Translations under genes and position numbers: made by a program
Shown here: positions 23,752 to 38,448 of the stretch, piece after piece
Position numbering within the stretch: position 1 is the first letter of the stretch
Layout: every line of letters starts with the position of its first letter
The notes under the pieces: generated by a model
Told to the model about the DNA's origin: nothing
The model's database searches: none
What the model saw: the letters and a program-made list of their open reading frames with translations, nothing else
Assembly: GCA_020848745.1 (NCBI GenBank)
Contig: JADLHM010000149.1
Location: 1-64,000, forward strand
Reading direction: 5' to 3'
Source of the DNA: Deltaproteobacteria bacterium
GTDB lineage: Bacteria > Desulfobacterota > Binatia > UTPRO1
Length of the DNA stretch: 64,000 nt

Positions 23752-25176
23752 TCAGCGCTCGTCCTGCGCTTCGAACAGCACGAGCTGGCGCGGCGCGCCG
23801 GTGTCCTCGAACGGCACCGGGTAGCGCCCGGTGAAACAGGCGTCGCAAAAGCCGGGGTGCCGCCCGCCGAGGAAGGCGTACATGCCCTCCTCGGTCAGAT
23901 ACGCCAGCGAATCGGCGGTGATGTAGCGCCGGATCTCGTCGACGTCGTGCGACGACGCGATCAGCTCCCCGCGCGTCGGGGTATCGATGCCGTAATAGCA
24001 GGGATTCGTCGTCGGCGGCGAACTGATACGCACGTGCACCTCGCGTGCGCCGGCATCGCGGATCATCTTGACGATCTTCCGACTCGTGGTGCCGCGCACG
24101 ATCGAGTCGTCGACCACGACCACGCGCTTGCCCTCGAGCACGTTGCGCTGCGCGTTCAGCTTCACCTTCACGCCGAAGTGGCGGATCGCGTCGCGTGGTT
24201 CGATGAAGGTGCGTCCGACGTAGTGGTTGCGGATGAGGCCCATCTCGAACGCGATGCCGGCCGCTTCCGCGTAGCCGATCGCCGCCGGCACGCCGGAATC
24301 GGGGACCGGGATCACGATGTCCGCGGGGACTCCCGACTCGCGCGCCAGCGTCCGCCCGAGCTCCTTCCGCGCCTGGTAGACGCTGCGCCCGAAAACGATC
24401 GAGTCTGGACGCGCGAAATAGATGTGCTCGAAGATGCACGCAGCGCCCGGCGTCTTGGCGAACGGGTGGTACGAGACGAGCCCCTCCCCGCTCATGACGA
24501 CCACTTCCCCGGGCTCGATCTCGCGCTCGTACTCAGCGTCCATCAGGTCGAGCGCGCACGTCTCCGACGCGACGACCCACGCGCCCTTCACGCGCCCGAG
24601 CACGAGCGGGCGGAACCCGTGCGGGTCGCGGACCGCGATCAGCTTGTCGGGCGAAAGGAACACGAGGGAGTACGCTCCCCGCACCTGACGCAGGGCCTCG
24701 ACGACGCGGTCCTCGAGCGTATCGGCCACGGCGACCGCGATGAGATGGATGATCACCTCGGTATCGACGGTCGATTGGAAGATCGATCCCCGCGCTTCGA
24801 GCTCTCCGCGCAACCGTTCGGCGTTCACCAGGTTGCCGTTGTGCGCGAGCGCCAAACCGCCGCGCCCGTACTCCACGACCAGCGGCTGCGCGTTCTTCAG
24901 ATGCTGCGACGCGCCCGTCGTGGAGTAGCGGTTGTGACCGATCGCGGCCCGGCCACGCAGCTTCCGGACGATCGCTTCCGGAAAGATGTCGGTCACGAGC
25001 CCGAGGCCGCGATGCGAAACGAGCACCTGGCCGTCGGAGGAGACGATGCCGGCGGCCTCCTGGCCGCGATGCTGTAGGGCGCAGAGACCGAGGTATGCGA
25101 GATTCGCCGCCTCGGGGTGACCGAAAACCCCGACGACGCCGCATTTCTCGCGAAAGCCGCCCTCAGTCGTGGGCAT
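23752..25176 (-). CDS. purF: Amidophosphoribosyltransferase
   Basis: A 474-residue enzyme for the first committed purine step, PRPP plus glutamine to phosphoribosylamine. Cys12 in [11 protein letters not shown] is the glutaminase nucleophile after an 11-residue propeptide, as in the Bacillus subtilis type. The PRPP loop is [16 protein letters not shown]. Cysteines in the C-terminal [11 protein letters not shown] and upstream fit the iron-sulphur form of the enzyme. It follows purL by 12 nt and precedes nadB. Confidence 0.96.
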   Translation of the reverse strand: MPTTEGGFREKCGVVGVFGHPEAANLAYLGLCALQHRGQEAAGIVSSDGQVLVSHRGLGLVTDIFPEAIVRKLRGRAAIGHNRYSTTGASQHLKNAQPLVVEYGRGGLALAHNGNLVNAERLRGELEARGSIFQSTVDTEVIIHLIAVAVADTLEDRVVEALRQVRGAYSLVFLSPDKLIAVRDPHGFRPLVLGRVKGAWVVASETCALDLMDAEYEREIEPGEVVVMSGEGLVSYHPFAKTPGAACIFEHIYFARPDSIVFGRSVYQARKELGRTLARESGVPADIVIPVPDSGVPAAIGYAEAAGIAFEMGLIRNHYVGRTFIEPRDAIRHFGVKVKLNAQRNVLEGKRVVVVDDSIVRGTTSRKIVKMIRDAGAREVHVRISSPPTTNPCYYGIDTPTRGELIASSHDVDEIRRYITADSLAYLTEEGMYAFLGGRHPGFCDACFTGRYPVPFEDTGAPRQLVLFEAQDER

Positions 25177-25188
25177 CCTTTTCGCGTA

Positions 25189-27420
25189 TCACGACCCGCA
25201 CGAGCCAGCGAGCGCCTTGGCGAGGCCGGTTCGCCACGTCTCCCGGAGCGTCGCCACGTCGACTCCGACGAGGTCCCCGATCTCGAGACGTTGCCCGCGC
25301 ACCTCGCCGATCACCGAGATCGGCACTTCCTCGCGACGCGCGATCTCGCGGAGCCGCGTCAGGTGTCGCCGTCGCACGGAGACGATCATGCGCGCCTGGC
25401 TCTCGCCGAAGAGCAGCGCGTCCGGCCGGAATCCGCCTTCGATCTCGACGCGCGCGCCAAGCGGCGGCGCCGTCTCGCTCGTGATGCAGCATTCGGCGAG
25501 CGCCACCGCGAGCCCGCCCTCCGCGACGTCGTGCGCCGAGCGCAGCAAGCCCTCGCGTGCCGCCGCGACGACCGCGCGGATCAGCCGCCGCTCGATCTCG
25601 AGGTCGATCCACGGCACCCCGCCCCGCACTTGATGGTGGACGACGGCCAGGTACTCGCTGCTGCCGAGCTCTTCGCGATTCCGGCCGAGCAGCACGACGG
25701 CGTCGCCTTCGCTCTTGAACCATTGCGTCACGTGCTGGCTCGCGTCCTCGAGCAGCCCGACCATGCCGATCACCGGCGTCGGCGGAATGCTGCGGCCCTC
25801 GGTCTCGTTGTAGAAGCTGACGTTGCCGCTGATGACCGGCGTGCCGAAGGCGAGGCATGCATCACGCAGACCGGCGATCGCCTGCTGGAACTGCCACATC
25901 ACCTCGGGCTTCTCCGGACTCCCGAAGTTCAGGCAGTTGGTCACGCCGATCGGCTCGGCGCCGCTCGCCGCGAGGTTGCGTGCCGCTTCCGCGACCGCGC
26001 TCACCGTCCCCACGTACGGGTCCACGAGGCAGAGCCGGCTGTTGCAGTCGACGGTCATCGCGACCGCCTTGTCGGTGCCCGGGAGGCGGACGACCGCGGC
26101 GTCGGAGCCCGGACGCACGACGGTCCCGCCACCGACGTAGCTGTCGTACTGCCGGTATACCCACTCGCGCGAGCAGAGGTTCGGCGATTCCAGAAGCCGG
26201 ACCAGCGTCTGGTTGTAGTCGGCCGGCTCGGTCAGATCCTTCAGTTGCAGCTTCGCGCTCTCGTCCGTCTCTCGAGGTTCGATCGCGGGGCGCTCGTACA
26301 CCGGGGCGTCGTCGGTGAGCGGCGCGATCGGCAGGTCGACGACGACGCGGCCTTCGAACGTGCAACGCAAGCGCCGGGTGTCGGTGACGCGTCCGATCAC
26401 GGCCGCCTCGAGGTCCCACTTGTCGAAGACGGCCTTGACGGCGTCCTCGGAGCCCTGGCGCACGACGAGCAGCATGCGCTCCTGGGACTCGGAGAGCAGG
26501 ATCTCGTACGGCGTCACCCCCGGCTCCCGCAGCGGGACGCGCGACAGGTCGAGGTCGATGCCGGTGTCGCCGCGCGCCGCCATCTCCGTCGAGGACGACG
26601 TGAGACCCGCGGCTCCCATGTCCTGGATGGCGACCAGGTGGCGGCTCATCTCCGGCGACATGAGCTCCAGACAGGCCTCGAGCAGGAGCTTCTCGGTGAA
26701 CGGATCACCGACCTGCACCGTCGGGCGCTTGCTTTCCGACTCGGCGTCGAATTCCGCGGAGGCAAGGAGGCTCGCGCCGTGGATGCCGTCGCGGCCCGTA
26801 CGCGAGCCGACGTACATCACCGGATTGCCGACCCCCGTAGCCCGCGCGCGGAAGATGCGATCGGCCTGCACGACCCCGAGTGTGAACGCGTTCACCAGGA
26901 TGTTGTGGTCGTACCCGGGATCGAAGGAAACCTCGCCCCCGACCGTCGGCACCCCGATGCAGTTTCCGTAGTGACCGATGCCCGCTACGACGCCGCGCAC
27001 GAGGAACGCCGTCCGCGAGTGATCGATCGATCCGAAGCGCAGCGAATTGAGATTCGCGATCGGCCGTGCGCCCATCGTGAAGATGTCGCGCAGGATGCCG
27101 CCGACACCAGTGGCGGCGCCCTGGAACGGCTCGACGAACGACGGGTGGTTGTGGCTCTCGATCTTGAAGACGACCGCGAGGCCGTCGCCGACGTCGATCG
27201 CGCCCGCGTTCTCCCCGGGCCCCTGCAGCACGCGTGGACCGGTCGTCGGCAGGCTGCGGAGATGGACCCGCGAGCTCTTGTAGCTACAGTGCTCGGACCA
27301 CATCACGGAGAAGACGCCAAGCTCCTCGATGGTGGGCGCGCGTCCGAGCGTGGACTCGATGTGTTCGTACTCCTGGACCGTCAGCCCGTGCGCCAGCCCC
27401 GTCTCGACCGTGACGCGCAT
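25189..27420 (-). CDS. purL: Phosphoribosylformylglycinamidine synthase, large subunit
   Basis: A 743-residue ATP-dependent enzyme converting FGAR to FGAM with PurQ and PurS; the size is that of the small, three-subunit form. The N-terminal [14 protein letters not shown] and [19 protein letters not shown] motifs are characteristic. The start overlaps the purQ stop as TGATG. Confidence 0.97.
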   Translation of the reverse strand: MRVTVETGLAHGLTVQEYEHIESTLGRAPTIEELGVFSVMWSEHCSYKSSRVHLRSLPTTGPRVLQGPGENAGAIDVGDGLAVVFKIESHNHPSFVEPFQGAATGVGGILRDIFTMGARPIANLNSLRFGSIDHSRTAFLVRGVVAGIGHYGNCIGVPTVGGEVSFDPGYDHNILVNAFTLGVVQADRIFRARATGVGNPVMYVGSRTGRDGIHGASLLASAEFDAESESKRPTVQVGDPFTEKLLLEACLELMSPEMSRHLVAIQDMGAAGLTSSSTEMAARGDTGIDLDLSRVPLREPGVTPYEILLSESQERMLLVVRQGSEDAVKAVFDKWDLEAAVIGRVTDTRRLRCTFEGRVVVDLPIAPLTDDAPVYERPAIEPRETDESAKLQLKDLTEPADYNQTLVRLLESPNLCSREWVYRQYDSYVGGGTVVRPGSDAAVVRLPGTDKAVAMTVDCNSRLCLVDPYVGTVSAVAEAARNLAASGAEPIGVTNCLNFGSPEKPEVMWQFQQAIAGLRDACLAFGTPVISGNVSFYNETEGRSIPPTPVIGMVGLLEDASQHVTQWFKSEGDAVVLLGRNREELGSSEYLAVVHHQVRGGVPWIDLEIERRLIRAVVAAAREGLLRSAHDVAEGGLAVALAECCITSETAPPLGARVEIEGGFRPDALLFGESQARMIVSVRRRHLTRLREIARREEVPISVIGEVRGQRLEIGDLVGVDVATLRETWRTGLAKALAGSCGS

Positions 27421-28163
27421 CAGGGACCCGACAGCACTTTCGAGCTGGTCGGCGCGGCCGACACGTCGACCGCCCCACTCGCGCTGGCGATGATCGAGAG
27501 GAAGATCTTCCGGCCGTCCTCACCCCCGACGATCCACTCGCACGCGTGCTCGGGGTGCGGCATCAGGCCGAAGACGTTACCGCGGGCGTTGCGCACTCCG
27601 GCGATCGCCCCGAGCGACCCGTTCGGATTGGCTTCGGGCGTGACCCGCCCCTCGGCATCGGCATAGCGGAGCACGATCTGCCGACCGGCCTCCAAGGACC
27701 GCAGGGTCGCCTCGTCGGCCACGTAGCAGCCTTCGCCGTGCTTCACGGGGAGATCCAGGACGTCGCCGCGCCGGCAGCGGTTGGTGAAGATCGTGTCCGC
27801 ATCCTCGACACGGACGTGCACCCGGCGGCACAGGAAGTCGAGCTCGCGGTTGCGGATCAGCGCGCCCGGAAGCAGGCCTGCCTCACAGAGGATCTGGAAG
27901 CCGTTGCAGATCCCGAGCACGACTCCGCCCTCGTTCGCGAACCGCTCGACGGCCCGCATGATCGGCGAAAACCGCGCCACCGCGCCGCATCGAAGGTAGT
28001 CCCCGTACGAGAAACCCCCGGGCAACACGACGCAATCGAGGCCGTCGACGCCCGTGTCCTTATGCCACAAGCGCACCACGGTCTCGCCGAGCAGGCGCTC
28101 GAGGACGTACACGGTCTGGGCGTCGTCGTTCGACCCGGGAAAAGTGATCACGCCCCAGCGCAT
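27420..28163 (-). CDS. purQ: Phosphoribosylformylglycinamidine synthase, glutaminase subunit
   Basis: A 247-residue class I glutamine amidotransferase supplying ammonia to PurL. The nucleophile Cys lies in [13 protein letters not shown] and the His/Glu in [12 protein letters not shown]. The N-terminal ITFPGSNDD is typical. It is 3 nt after purS and overlaps purL by one base (TGATG), so the three subunits are translated together. Confidence 0.97.
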   Translation of the reverse strand: MRWGVITFPGSNDDAQTVYVLERLLGETVVRLWHKDTGVDGLDCVVLPGGFSYGDYLRCGAVARFSPIMRAVERFANEGGVVLGICNGFQILCEAGLLPGALIRNRELDFLCRRVHVRVEDADTIFTNRCRRGDVLDLPVKHGEGCYVADEATLRSLEAGRQIVLRYADAEGRVTPEANPNGSLGAIAGVRNARGNVFGLMPHPEHACEWIVGGEDGRKIFLSIIASASGAVDVSAAPTSSKVLSGP

Positions 28164-28166
28164 GAC

Positions 28167-28427
28167 TCAGCTCGCATCGGCGACATCGACCTCGAAGCGG
28201 TAGTCCTCGATCACCCGGTTGGCGAGGAGACGCTCGCACATCTCGCGCAATCGCGCTTCGGCGCTCTCCCGACTGACGTCCACCAGATGGAGTTCGAGAT
28301 ACTTGCCGATCCGCACGTCGCCGACCTCCGGGTACCCGAGCGCGTGCAAGGAATGCTGCACGGCCTTTCCCTGCGGATCGAGGACTCCCGTCTTCGGGGT
28401 CACGTACACGCGCGCTAGCCAACCCAT
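28167..28427 (-). CDS. purS: Phosphoribosylformylglycinamidine synthase, PurS subunit
   Basis: An 86-residue small subunit that joins PurL and PurQ. ATG 28427 starts MGWLARVYVTPKTGVLDPQG, which matches PurS; the upstream extension is rejected. VGDVRIGKYLELHL and the acidic C-terminus (IEDYRFEVDV) are typical. Confidence 0.95.
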   Translation of the reverse strand: MGWLARVYVTPKTGVLDPQGKAVQHSLHALGYPEVGDVRIGKYLELHLVDVSRESAEARLREMCERLLANRVIEDYRFEVDVADAS

Positions 28428-28481
28428 GCTGCCGTCCTCGCTGCGAGAAGTCGCCCGTGCCCCGTCACGCGCCGGCAAAGA

Positions 28482-29846
28482 TCATCTGGCCCGCCCACGC
28501 GACGTTCGGACCGCGGGCCGTTGGCGCGTCTGTCGACGCCGAGAAGCCACACTGGTACCCAAGCCCCGGCGAAAGAGCAAGTCGACGTGCTCGAGATGAC
28601 GCGCGGGATCGAGCAGCCCTGCGAGCTCGCGCGCCGTGAGGCGCTTGCGGATCTCCGGCTCGGCTGCGAGCGCGTCGACGAATCGCGCCTGGCCGGCGAG
28701 CGCGGCGTGCGCGGCGCGCTGCACCCAGCGATACGCATCCTGCCGGATGGCGCCCTTCTGCACGAGAGCGAGCAGCACGTTCTCGGACAGTACGACGCCG
28801 GCGCTGAGGCCGAGATTGGCGCGCATACGCTCCGGACGCACCACGAGATTCTCAAGTACGCCGGTCATGCGGGCGAGCATGAAGTCGAGAGCGATCGTCG
28901 CATCCGGCGCGATCACCCGCTCCACGGACGAATGACTGATGTCGCGCTCGTGCCAGAGCGCGACGTTCTCCAGCGCCGCGCCGGCATACGCGCGAAGCAG
29001 CCTCGCCAACCCCGTCACGTTCTCCGACAGAATCGGGTTCCGCTTGTGGGGCATCGCCGAGGAGCCCTTCTGCCCCGTCGTGAACGGCTCCTCCGCTTCG
29101 CCGACCTCGGTACGCTGCAGGTGACGGATCTCGACCGCGATGCGCTCCAACGAGGCGCCGAGCACGGCGAGCGTAGCGAAGAACGTCGCGTGGCGATCGC
29201 GGGCGACGACCTGGGTCGCAACCGGCTCCGGAGCCAGGCCGAGCCGCGTCAGGACGTACGTCTCGACCTCCGGGGCGACGTTCCCGAAGATGCCGACCGC
29301 ACCCGACAAGGTGCCCACCGAGATCTCGCGGATGGCGGCGACGAGGCGGTCGAGGTTGCGCACCGCCTCGGCGTGCCAGCTCGCCACCTTCACGCCGAAC
29401 GTGACCGGCTCCGCGTGCATTCCGTGCGTACGGCCGATCATGAGCGTCTTCTTGTGGGCGAGCGCGAGGCGCCGCAGCGTCGCGATCAACCGTTCCTGGC
29501 CCCGCACGAGGAGCTCGCCGGCGGCTTTCAGCTGCAGAGCGAACCCGGTGTCGAGCACGTCCGACGACGTCAGGCCGAGATGCAAGAACCGGCCATCGGG
29601 GCCGATCGTCTCCGCCACCTGCGTCACGAAGGCGATGATGTCGTGCTTCACCTCCGCCTCGAGCTCGGCAATGCGGACGGGATCGATGCGCGCGCGTTTG
29701 CGGATGGCGACGACCGCCTTCATGGGCACCGCCCCGCGCTTGGCCATCGCCTCGCAGGCGAGGATCTCGACCTCGAGCCAGCGGCCGTAGCGCGCGGCAT
29801 CCGTCCAGACCTCCCGCATGGCGGGCAGCGTGTACCGATCGATCAT
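28482..29846 (-). CDS. purB: Adenylosuccinate lyase
   Basis: A 454-residue lyase acting twice in purine synthesis (SAICAR to AICAR, and adenylosuccinate to AMP). The fumarase-superfamily signature GSSAMPHKRNP and the active-site GRTHGMHAEP and LGLTSSDVLDT are visible. ATG 29846 overlaps the M16 peptidase stop as ATGA. It begins the pur gene run; purS starts 54 nt downstream. Confidence 0.97.
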   Translation of the reverse strand: MIDRYTLPAMREVWTDAARYGRWLEVEILACEAMAKRGAVPMKAVVAIRKRARIDPVRIAELEAEVKHDIIAFVTQVAETIGPDGRFLHLGLTSSDVLDTGFALQLKAAGELLVRGQERLIATLRRLALAHKKTLMIGRTHGMHAEPVTFGVKVASWHAEAVRNLDRLVAAIREISVGTLSGAVGIFGNVAPEVETYVLTRLGLAPEPVATQVVARDRHATFFATLAVLGASLERIAVEIRHLQRTEVGEAEEPFTTGQKGSSAMPHKRNPILSENVTGLARLLRAYAGAALENVALWHERDISHSSVERVIAPDATIALDFMLARMTGVLENLVVRPERMRANLGLSAGVVLSENVLLALVQKGAIRQDAYRWVQRAAHAALAGQARFVDALAAEPEIRKRLTARELAGLLDPARHLEHVDLLFRRGLGTSVASRRRQTRQRPAVRTSRGRAR

Positions 29847-31156
29847 GCGAGCAGTCCTCCGAAAACGTCCGTGTCGAGGACGCGTTCCTTCACGTCGCCG
29901 AGCAGCACCAGCGCGCATGACTCCGGCGTGAAGAGCCGCGCCGCGGTCGCCACGACCTGGTCGTTGGTGACGGCCTCGAGGCGCGCCGCGAGCTCGTCGG
30001 TCGCCACCTGGCGCCCGAAGTACATCTCGTGCAGCGCCAGGCGCTCCATGCGTTGATCCGAGGTCTCGAGGCCGAGCAGCAGCGTCCCCCTGAGCTTCCC
30101 CTTGGCTCGCGCGAGCTCTGCGGTGGGGATTCCCTCGCGGCGAATCCGCCGGAGCTCGCCGACCACGATCTCCACGACCTCCGCGACCCAGCGCGGGCGC
30201 GTCCCGGCGGCAATGCCCAGATAGCCGGTGTCGCGGTACGAGCAGAGGAACGAGTCGATCGAGTAGGCGCGACCGCGGCGTTCACGTACTTCCTGGAAGA
30301 GCCGCGAGCTCGGGCTGTCCCCGAGGACGGAGTTCAGCACCACGGCCGCATCACGATCCGGATCGCCGACGGCGACCCCGCGCGTTGCGAAGCAGAGCTG
30401 CACCTGCTCGAGCCGCCGCCGGTGCACGGTCACGCCCCGCGCCGGCACCGGCCAGTCCCCATCTTCCACCGGCGCCGAACCGGACAGGTCGCCGAATCGC
30501 CTTGCAATCTCCTCGACCAAGGCGTCGTGCTCGACGTCTCCGGCCGCCGCGACGACCAGCCGGTCGGGCCGATAGCGCCGCTGCACCCAGGCGCGGCACA
30601 CGTCGCGATCGAACCCGGCTACCGTGTCCCGTGTCCCGCAGACCGGCCGACCAAGCGCGTGCCCGGGCCAGTACGCCTGATGGAAGAGATCGTTGATCAG
30701 ATCGTCCGGCGTGTCCTCGATCTGCGCGATCTCCTCGAGAACCACGTCCCTCTCGCGTGCGATCTCCTCGGGCGCGAAGCGCGAGGCGAGGAAGATGTCG
30801 CTCAACAGATCGACTGCCAAGGGGACGTGCTCACCGAGCACCTTGGCGTAGTAGCACGTGTGCTCGCGATCCGTGTCGGCATTGAGCACACCGCCGACGG
30901 CATCGATCGCCTCCGCGATCTCGGCGGCGCTCCGCCGCTCGGTGCCCTTGAAGAAGAGGTGCTCGAGGAAATGCGAGAGCCCGTTCTCCGTCGCGCCCTC
31001 GTAGCGCGACCCGCTCTCGATCCAGAGCCCGATCGCCGCCGAGACCATCCCCGGCGTGCGCTCCGACAGGATGCGGATCCCGTTCGGCAGCGTCGTCTTG
31101 TCGATACGAACGCCTGCCGCCGCGTCGACCGACGCGGCGGCGTCTTTCGACACCAT
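29843..31156 (-). CDS. M16-family zinc metallopeptidase
   Basis: A 437-residue pitrilysin-type peptidase. The inverted zinc motif HFLEH lies in LSHFLEHLFFKGTERR, with the third ligand Glu about 75 residues later (ERDVVLEEI). The C-terminal half is the usual non-catalytic M16 repeat. Such a gene next to pnp is common in bacteria. The ATG is 4 nt after the pnp stop; the stop overlaps purB. Confidence 0.93.
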   Translation of the reverse strand: MVSKDAAASVDAAAGVRIDKTTLPNGIRILSERTPGMVSAAIGLWIESGSRYEGATENGLSHFLEHLFFKGTERRSAAEIAEAIDAVGGVLNADTDREHTCYYAKVLGEHVPLAVDLLSDIFLASRFAPEEIARERDVVLEEIAQIEDTPDDLINDLFHQAYWPGHALGRPVCGTRDTVAGFDRDVCRAWVQRRYRPDRLVVAAAGDVEHDALVEEIARRFGDLSGSAPVEDGDWPVPARGVTVHRRRLEQVQLCFATRGVAVGDPDRDAAVVLNSVLGDSPSSRLFQEVRERRGRAYSIDSFLCSYRDTGYLGIAAGTRPRWVAEVVEIVVGELRRIRREGIPTAELARAKGKLRGTLLLGLETSDQRMERLALHEMYFGRQVATDELAARLEAVTNDQVVATAARLFTPESCALVLLGDVKERVLDTDVFGGLLA

Positions 31157-31160
31157 GGCG

Positions 31161-33251
<2,091 letters not shown>

Positions 33252-33346
33252 CTCACCTGCTCCCGTCCCGTGTCGGAACATTCCCTGAAGACCGTGTGGT
33301 AACGCAGCGAGAAACGGGATGGGTAGAGAAGTGAAAAAAAAGACGC

Positions 33347-33628
33347 TTACTTGCGGATGTTGAGACGTTCGATGACGGTCTTGTAGCGCTGGAAATCGAT
33401 GCGTTTCAGATAGTCCAGCAACCGCCGCCTCTGCCCCACCAACTTCAATAAGCCGCGACGCGAATGATGATCTTTCGCGTGGGCTTTGAAGTGTTCGGTC
33501 AAATACCCGATGCGATCACTCAGCAGTGCAATCTGGACCTCGGGCGAACCGGTATCGGTCTCGTGCCGTCGGTAGTCCGCCAGGATCCCCTGGGTACGCG
33601 CTGCCGCGCCGCTCGTTCCTTCTCCCAT
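33347..33628 (-). CDS. rpsO: 30S ribosomal protein S15
   Basis: A 93-residue ribosomal protein binding the central domain of 16S r[22 protein letters not shown] and [20 protein letters not shown] are diagnostic. ATG 33628 is preferred over the in-frame TTG at 33643. A run of eight T follows the stop within a few bases, but the stem before it is only about 3 bp, so termination would be weak and read-through to pnp is expected. Confidence 0.97.
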   Translation of the reverse strand: MGEGTSGAAARTQGILADYRRHETDTGSPEVQIALLSDRIGYLTEHFKAHAKDHHSRRGLLKLVGQRRRLLDYLKRIDFQRYKTVIERLNIRK

Positions 33629-33650
33629 GTCGTTTCTCGTCAAGTGGGCA

Positions 33651-33679
33651 GCAGTACCATGCGATACCCGGGATGTAAA
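33651..33679 (-). promoter_or_regulatory. Possible rpsO promoter
   Basis: Minus strand TTTACA (33679-33674), 17-nt spacer, TACTGC (33656-33651), 22 nt before the rpsO ATG. The -35 is good and the -10 poor. Confidence 0.3.
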
Positions 33680-33698
33680 GTGAGCGCGGGCCTCACGC

Positions 33699-34628
33699 TC
33701 ATTCCGGCTCGCCTCGCGTGCGCTCGACCATCACCCGCGCCAGCTGCCAACGGGACCCATCCGACGTCGCCGTCGCGATCGCGACCAACTCCCCCCGCGC
33801 GCTCGCCAAGCGCACCACCTCGCCCGCTCCCCGGGGAGGCCCGAGCGTCCCGAGCACCCGCTGCTGTCCGCGCCGGATCGACACGATGGTGCGCGAATCG
33901 ACCTCGACCGCCCGCAGCGTCCCGAGCGCCTCCGAGGGGGTCACGAGCGCCAGCGCGCCCTCGGCCGCCACCCGCGCGAGATCGTCGAGCCTCACGGCGT
34001 CCCGGACGTCGAAGGGGCCGCAGCGCGTCCGGCGGAGCGCCGCCAAGTGCGCGGCCGTTCCGAGGGCCCGCCCCAGATCCTGCGCCAGAACCCGTACGTA
34101 GGTGCCCCGCGAGCACGTCACCGCGAACGCGAGGCGATCAGCGGCGAGCCACGCCACGTCGAAGGCCGCGATCCGGACCGGACGGGGGGCCCGCTCGACG
34201 GTCTGCCCTGCGCGCGCCAGGCGATAGAGCGGCACGCCGTCACGCTTCAGCGCCGAGTACATCGGCGGCGTCTGCAGGATCTCACCGCGCAGCCCGGCAA
34301 CCGCGGCCGCCAGGTCGGCCGTGGTGAGCGGCGGCAGCGGTCGTTCCTCGAGCACCGCCCCGGTGCGGTCGAGCGTGTCGGTCGCGGTCCCGAGCGCGAT
34401 CTCACCGACGTACCGCTTCTCGTCGTCGGCGAGAAAGGCCGCGATCTTCGTTCCCTCGCCGATGCAGATCGGGAGAAGCCCGGTCGCGAAGGGATCGAGC
34501 GTCCCGAGGTGCCCGACCTTGCGCTGCCGCAGCGTGCGCTTCACGAACGCGACCACGGAGGCCGACGTCACACCCTCCGGCTTGTCCACCAGAAGCAGCC
34601 CGTGCAGCTCCGAGCGGGGCTCAGGCAT
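33699..34628 (-). CDS. truB: tRNA pseudouridine-55 synthase
   Basis: A 309-residue enzyme making pseudouridine 55 in the tRNA T-loop. The catalytic Asp is in [25 protein letters not shown] and [19 protein letters not shown] are typical. ATG 34628 overlaps the end of rbfA by 8 nt. Confidence 0.96.
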   Translation of the reverse strand: MPEPRSELHGLLLVDKPEGVTSASVVAFVKRTLRQRKVGHLGTLDPFATGLLPICIGEGTKIAAFLADDEKRYVGEIALGTATDTLDRTGAVLEERPLPPLTTADLAAAVAGLRGEILQTPPMYSALKRDGVPLYRLARAGQTVERAPRPVRIAAFDVAWLAADRLAFAVTCSRGTYVRVLAQDLGRALGTAAHLAALRRTRCGPFDVRDAVRLDDLARVAAEGALALVTPSEALGTLRAVEVDSRTIVSIRRGQQRVLGTLGPPRGAGEVVRLASARGELVAIATATSDGSRWQLARVMVERTRGEPE

Positions 34629-34986
34629 CGTCGTCTTCCTCGCGCGGGCCACGCGCCTCGCGCAGCAGCCGTTCGAGGCGCTCCGCGTTGCCGATGGTCG
34701 GATCGATCTCGAAGCGCAGCTCGGGAGTGAAGCGGAGGCCGAGCCGCCGCCCGATCTGCGACTGCAGATACGCACGCGCGCTCGCGAGGCCCGCGAGCGT
34801 GCTCCGCTCCGCCGCCTCGCCCCCGTGCACCGCCACGTACACGGTCGCGTGCTTCAGATCGGGCGACATACGCGCGCCCGTCACGGTGACCATGCCGACC
34901 CTGGGGTCCTTCACCCCGCGCAGCAGGACGTCCGAGAGCGCCGCTTGCAGCAACGCTCCGACGCGATCGGTTCGATGTCCGGCCAT
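34621..34986 (-). CDS. rbfA: Ribosome-binding factor A
   Basis: A 121-residue KH-fold factor for 16S rRNA 5'-end maturation. DPRVGMVTVTGARMSPDLKH and the C-terminal LGLRFTPELRFEID are characteristic. ATG 34986 is 5 nt after the DUF503 gene; the acidic tail EEDDDA overlaps truB. Confidence 0.95.
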   Translation of the reverse strand: MAGHRTDRVGALLQAALSDVLLRGVKDPRVGMVTVTGARMSPDLKHATVYVAVHGGEAAERSTLAGLASARAYLQSQIGRRLGLRFTPELRFEIDPTIGNAERLERLLREARGPREEDDDA

Positions 34987-34991
34987 GGCTC

Positions 34992-35279
34992 TCAGTAGTG
35001 CAGGAACTCGAGCTGCTCCTCGCCGAGCTCCGCGACCTGCATGTCGTCGATGCAACGCACGACCTCGCGCAGGGCCCCGTCGACGAACGCCTGATCGGTG
35101 CCGACCTGGCTGATGCCGAGCACCGCACGCTGCCAGAGATCGTGGTCGTCGGCTTCGGCGATCGACACGTTGAACTTGTTGCGCACCCGCGCCTTGATGG
35201 TGCGGAGCACGCTCCGCTTGCCCTTGAGCGAATGGTTCTCGTGCAAGTAGAGCGTGAGACGAAGTACGCCGACGGTCAC
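34992..35279 (-). CDS. DUF503 family protein (YlxP-like)
   Basis: A 95-residue conserved protein often found between infB and rbfA, as here. GTG 35279 gives the usual N-terminus VTVGVLRLTLYLHENHSLKG; NVSIAEADDHDLWQRAVLGI follows. Its molecular role is unclear; the context suggests ribosome maturation. Confidence 0.9.
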   Translation of the reverse strand: MTVGVLRLTLYLHENHSLKGKRSVLRTIKARVRNKFNVSIAEADDHDLWQRAVLGISQVGTDQAFVDGALREVVRCIDDMQVAELGEEQLEFLHY

Positions 35280-35405
35280 GACTCGCTCCGTTGCAACGCG
35301 CAGCCGAAGCCGCACGCCGCGTCCAAACCGGCTCGCTCCCGCGTTTCGTCAGCCGAGATGCGGTCTGCCGGCGGCGGAGCCCCGTGATGAACGACAGCGC
35401 GGGGG

Positions 35406-38179
<2,774 letters not shown>

Positions 38180-38183
<4 letters not shown>

Positions 38184-38443
38184 GCATGCACCTCCGGGAA
38201 CCGGGCGCGAAAGGATTCGCGCGCGGGCTTAGGTACCACGCACCCCAACGAGCGTACAAACCCGCCCCGGCGCGTGAACGTGTCGGCGCACGTGCGATCG
38301 GCGTGGAAATACCCGCCGCGACCGCCGAGCCGTCCGGCGCCGTCGAGAACGAGCGTCCCCGCGCGCGCGACGACACGCACGAGATTGGATCGCGCGTCGC
38401 GCGCACGGCACCCGAGACAGGTTCTGGTCGGTTCGTGTCGCAT
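38180..38443 (-). CDS. ylxR: YlxR (DUF448) family RNA-binding protein
   Basis: An 87-residue protein always found between nusA and infB. The N-terminal [20 protein letters not shown] and later [14 protein letters not shown] match DUF448, thought to bind RNA or regulate transcription. It starts 5 nt after nusA and overlaps infB by four bases. Confidence 0.93.
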
Positions 38444-38448
38444 CGGCC

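Noticed and set aside
33334-33346. T8 run after rpsO as a terminator
   Set aside because: The hairpin before it is only about 3 bp, and rpsO-pnp read-through is usual.
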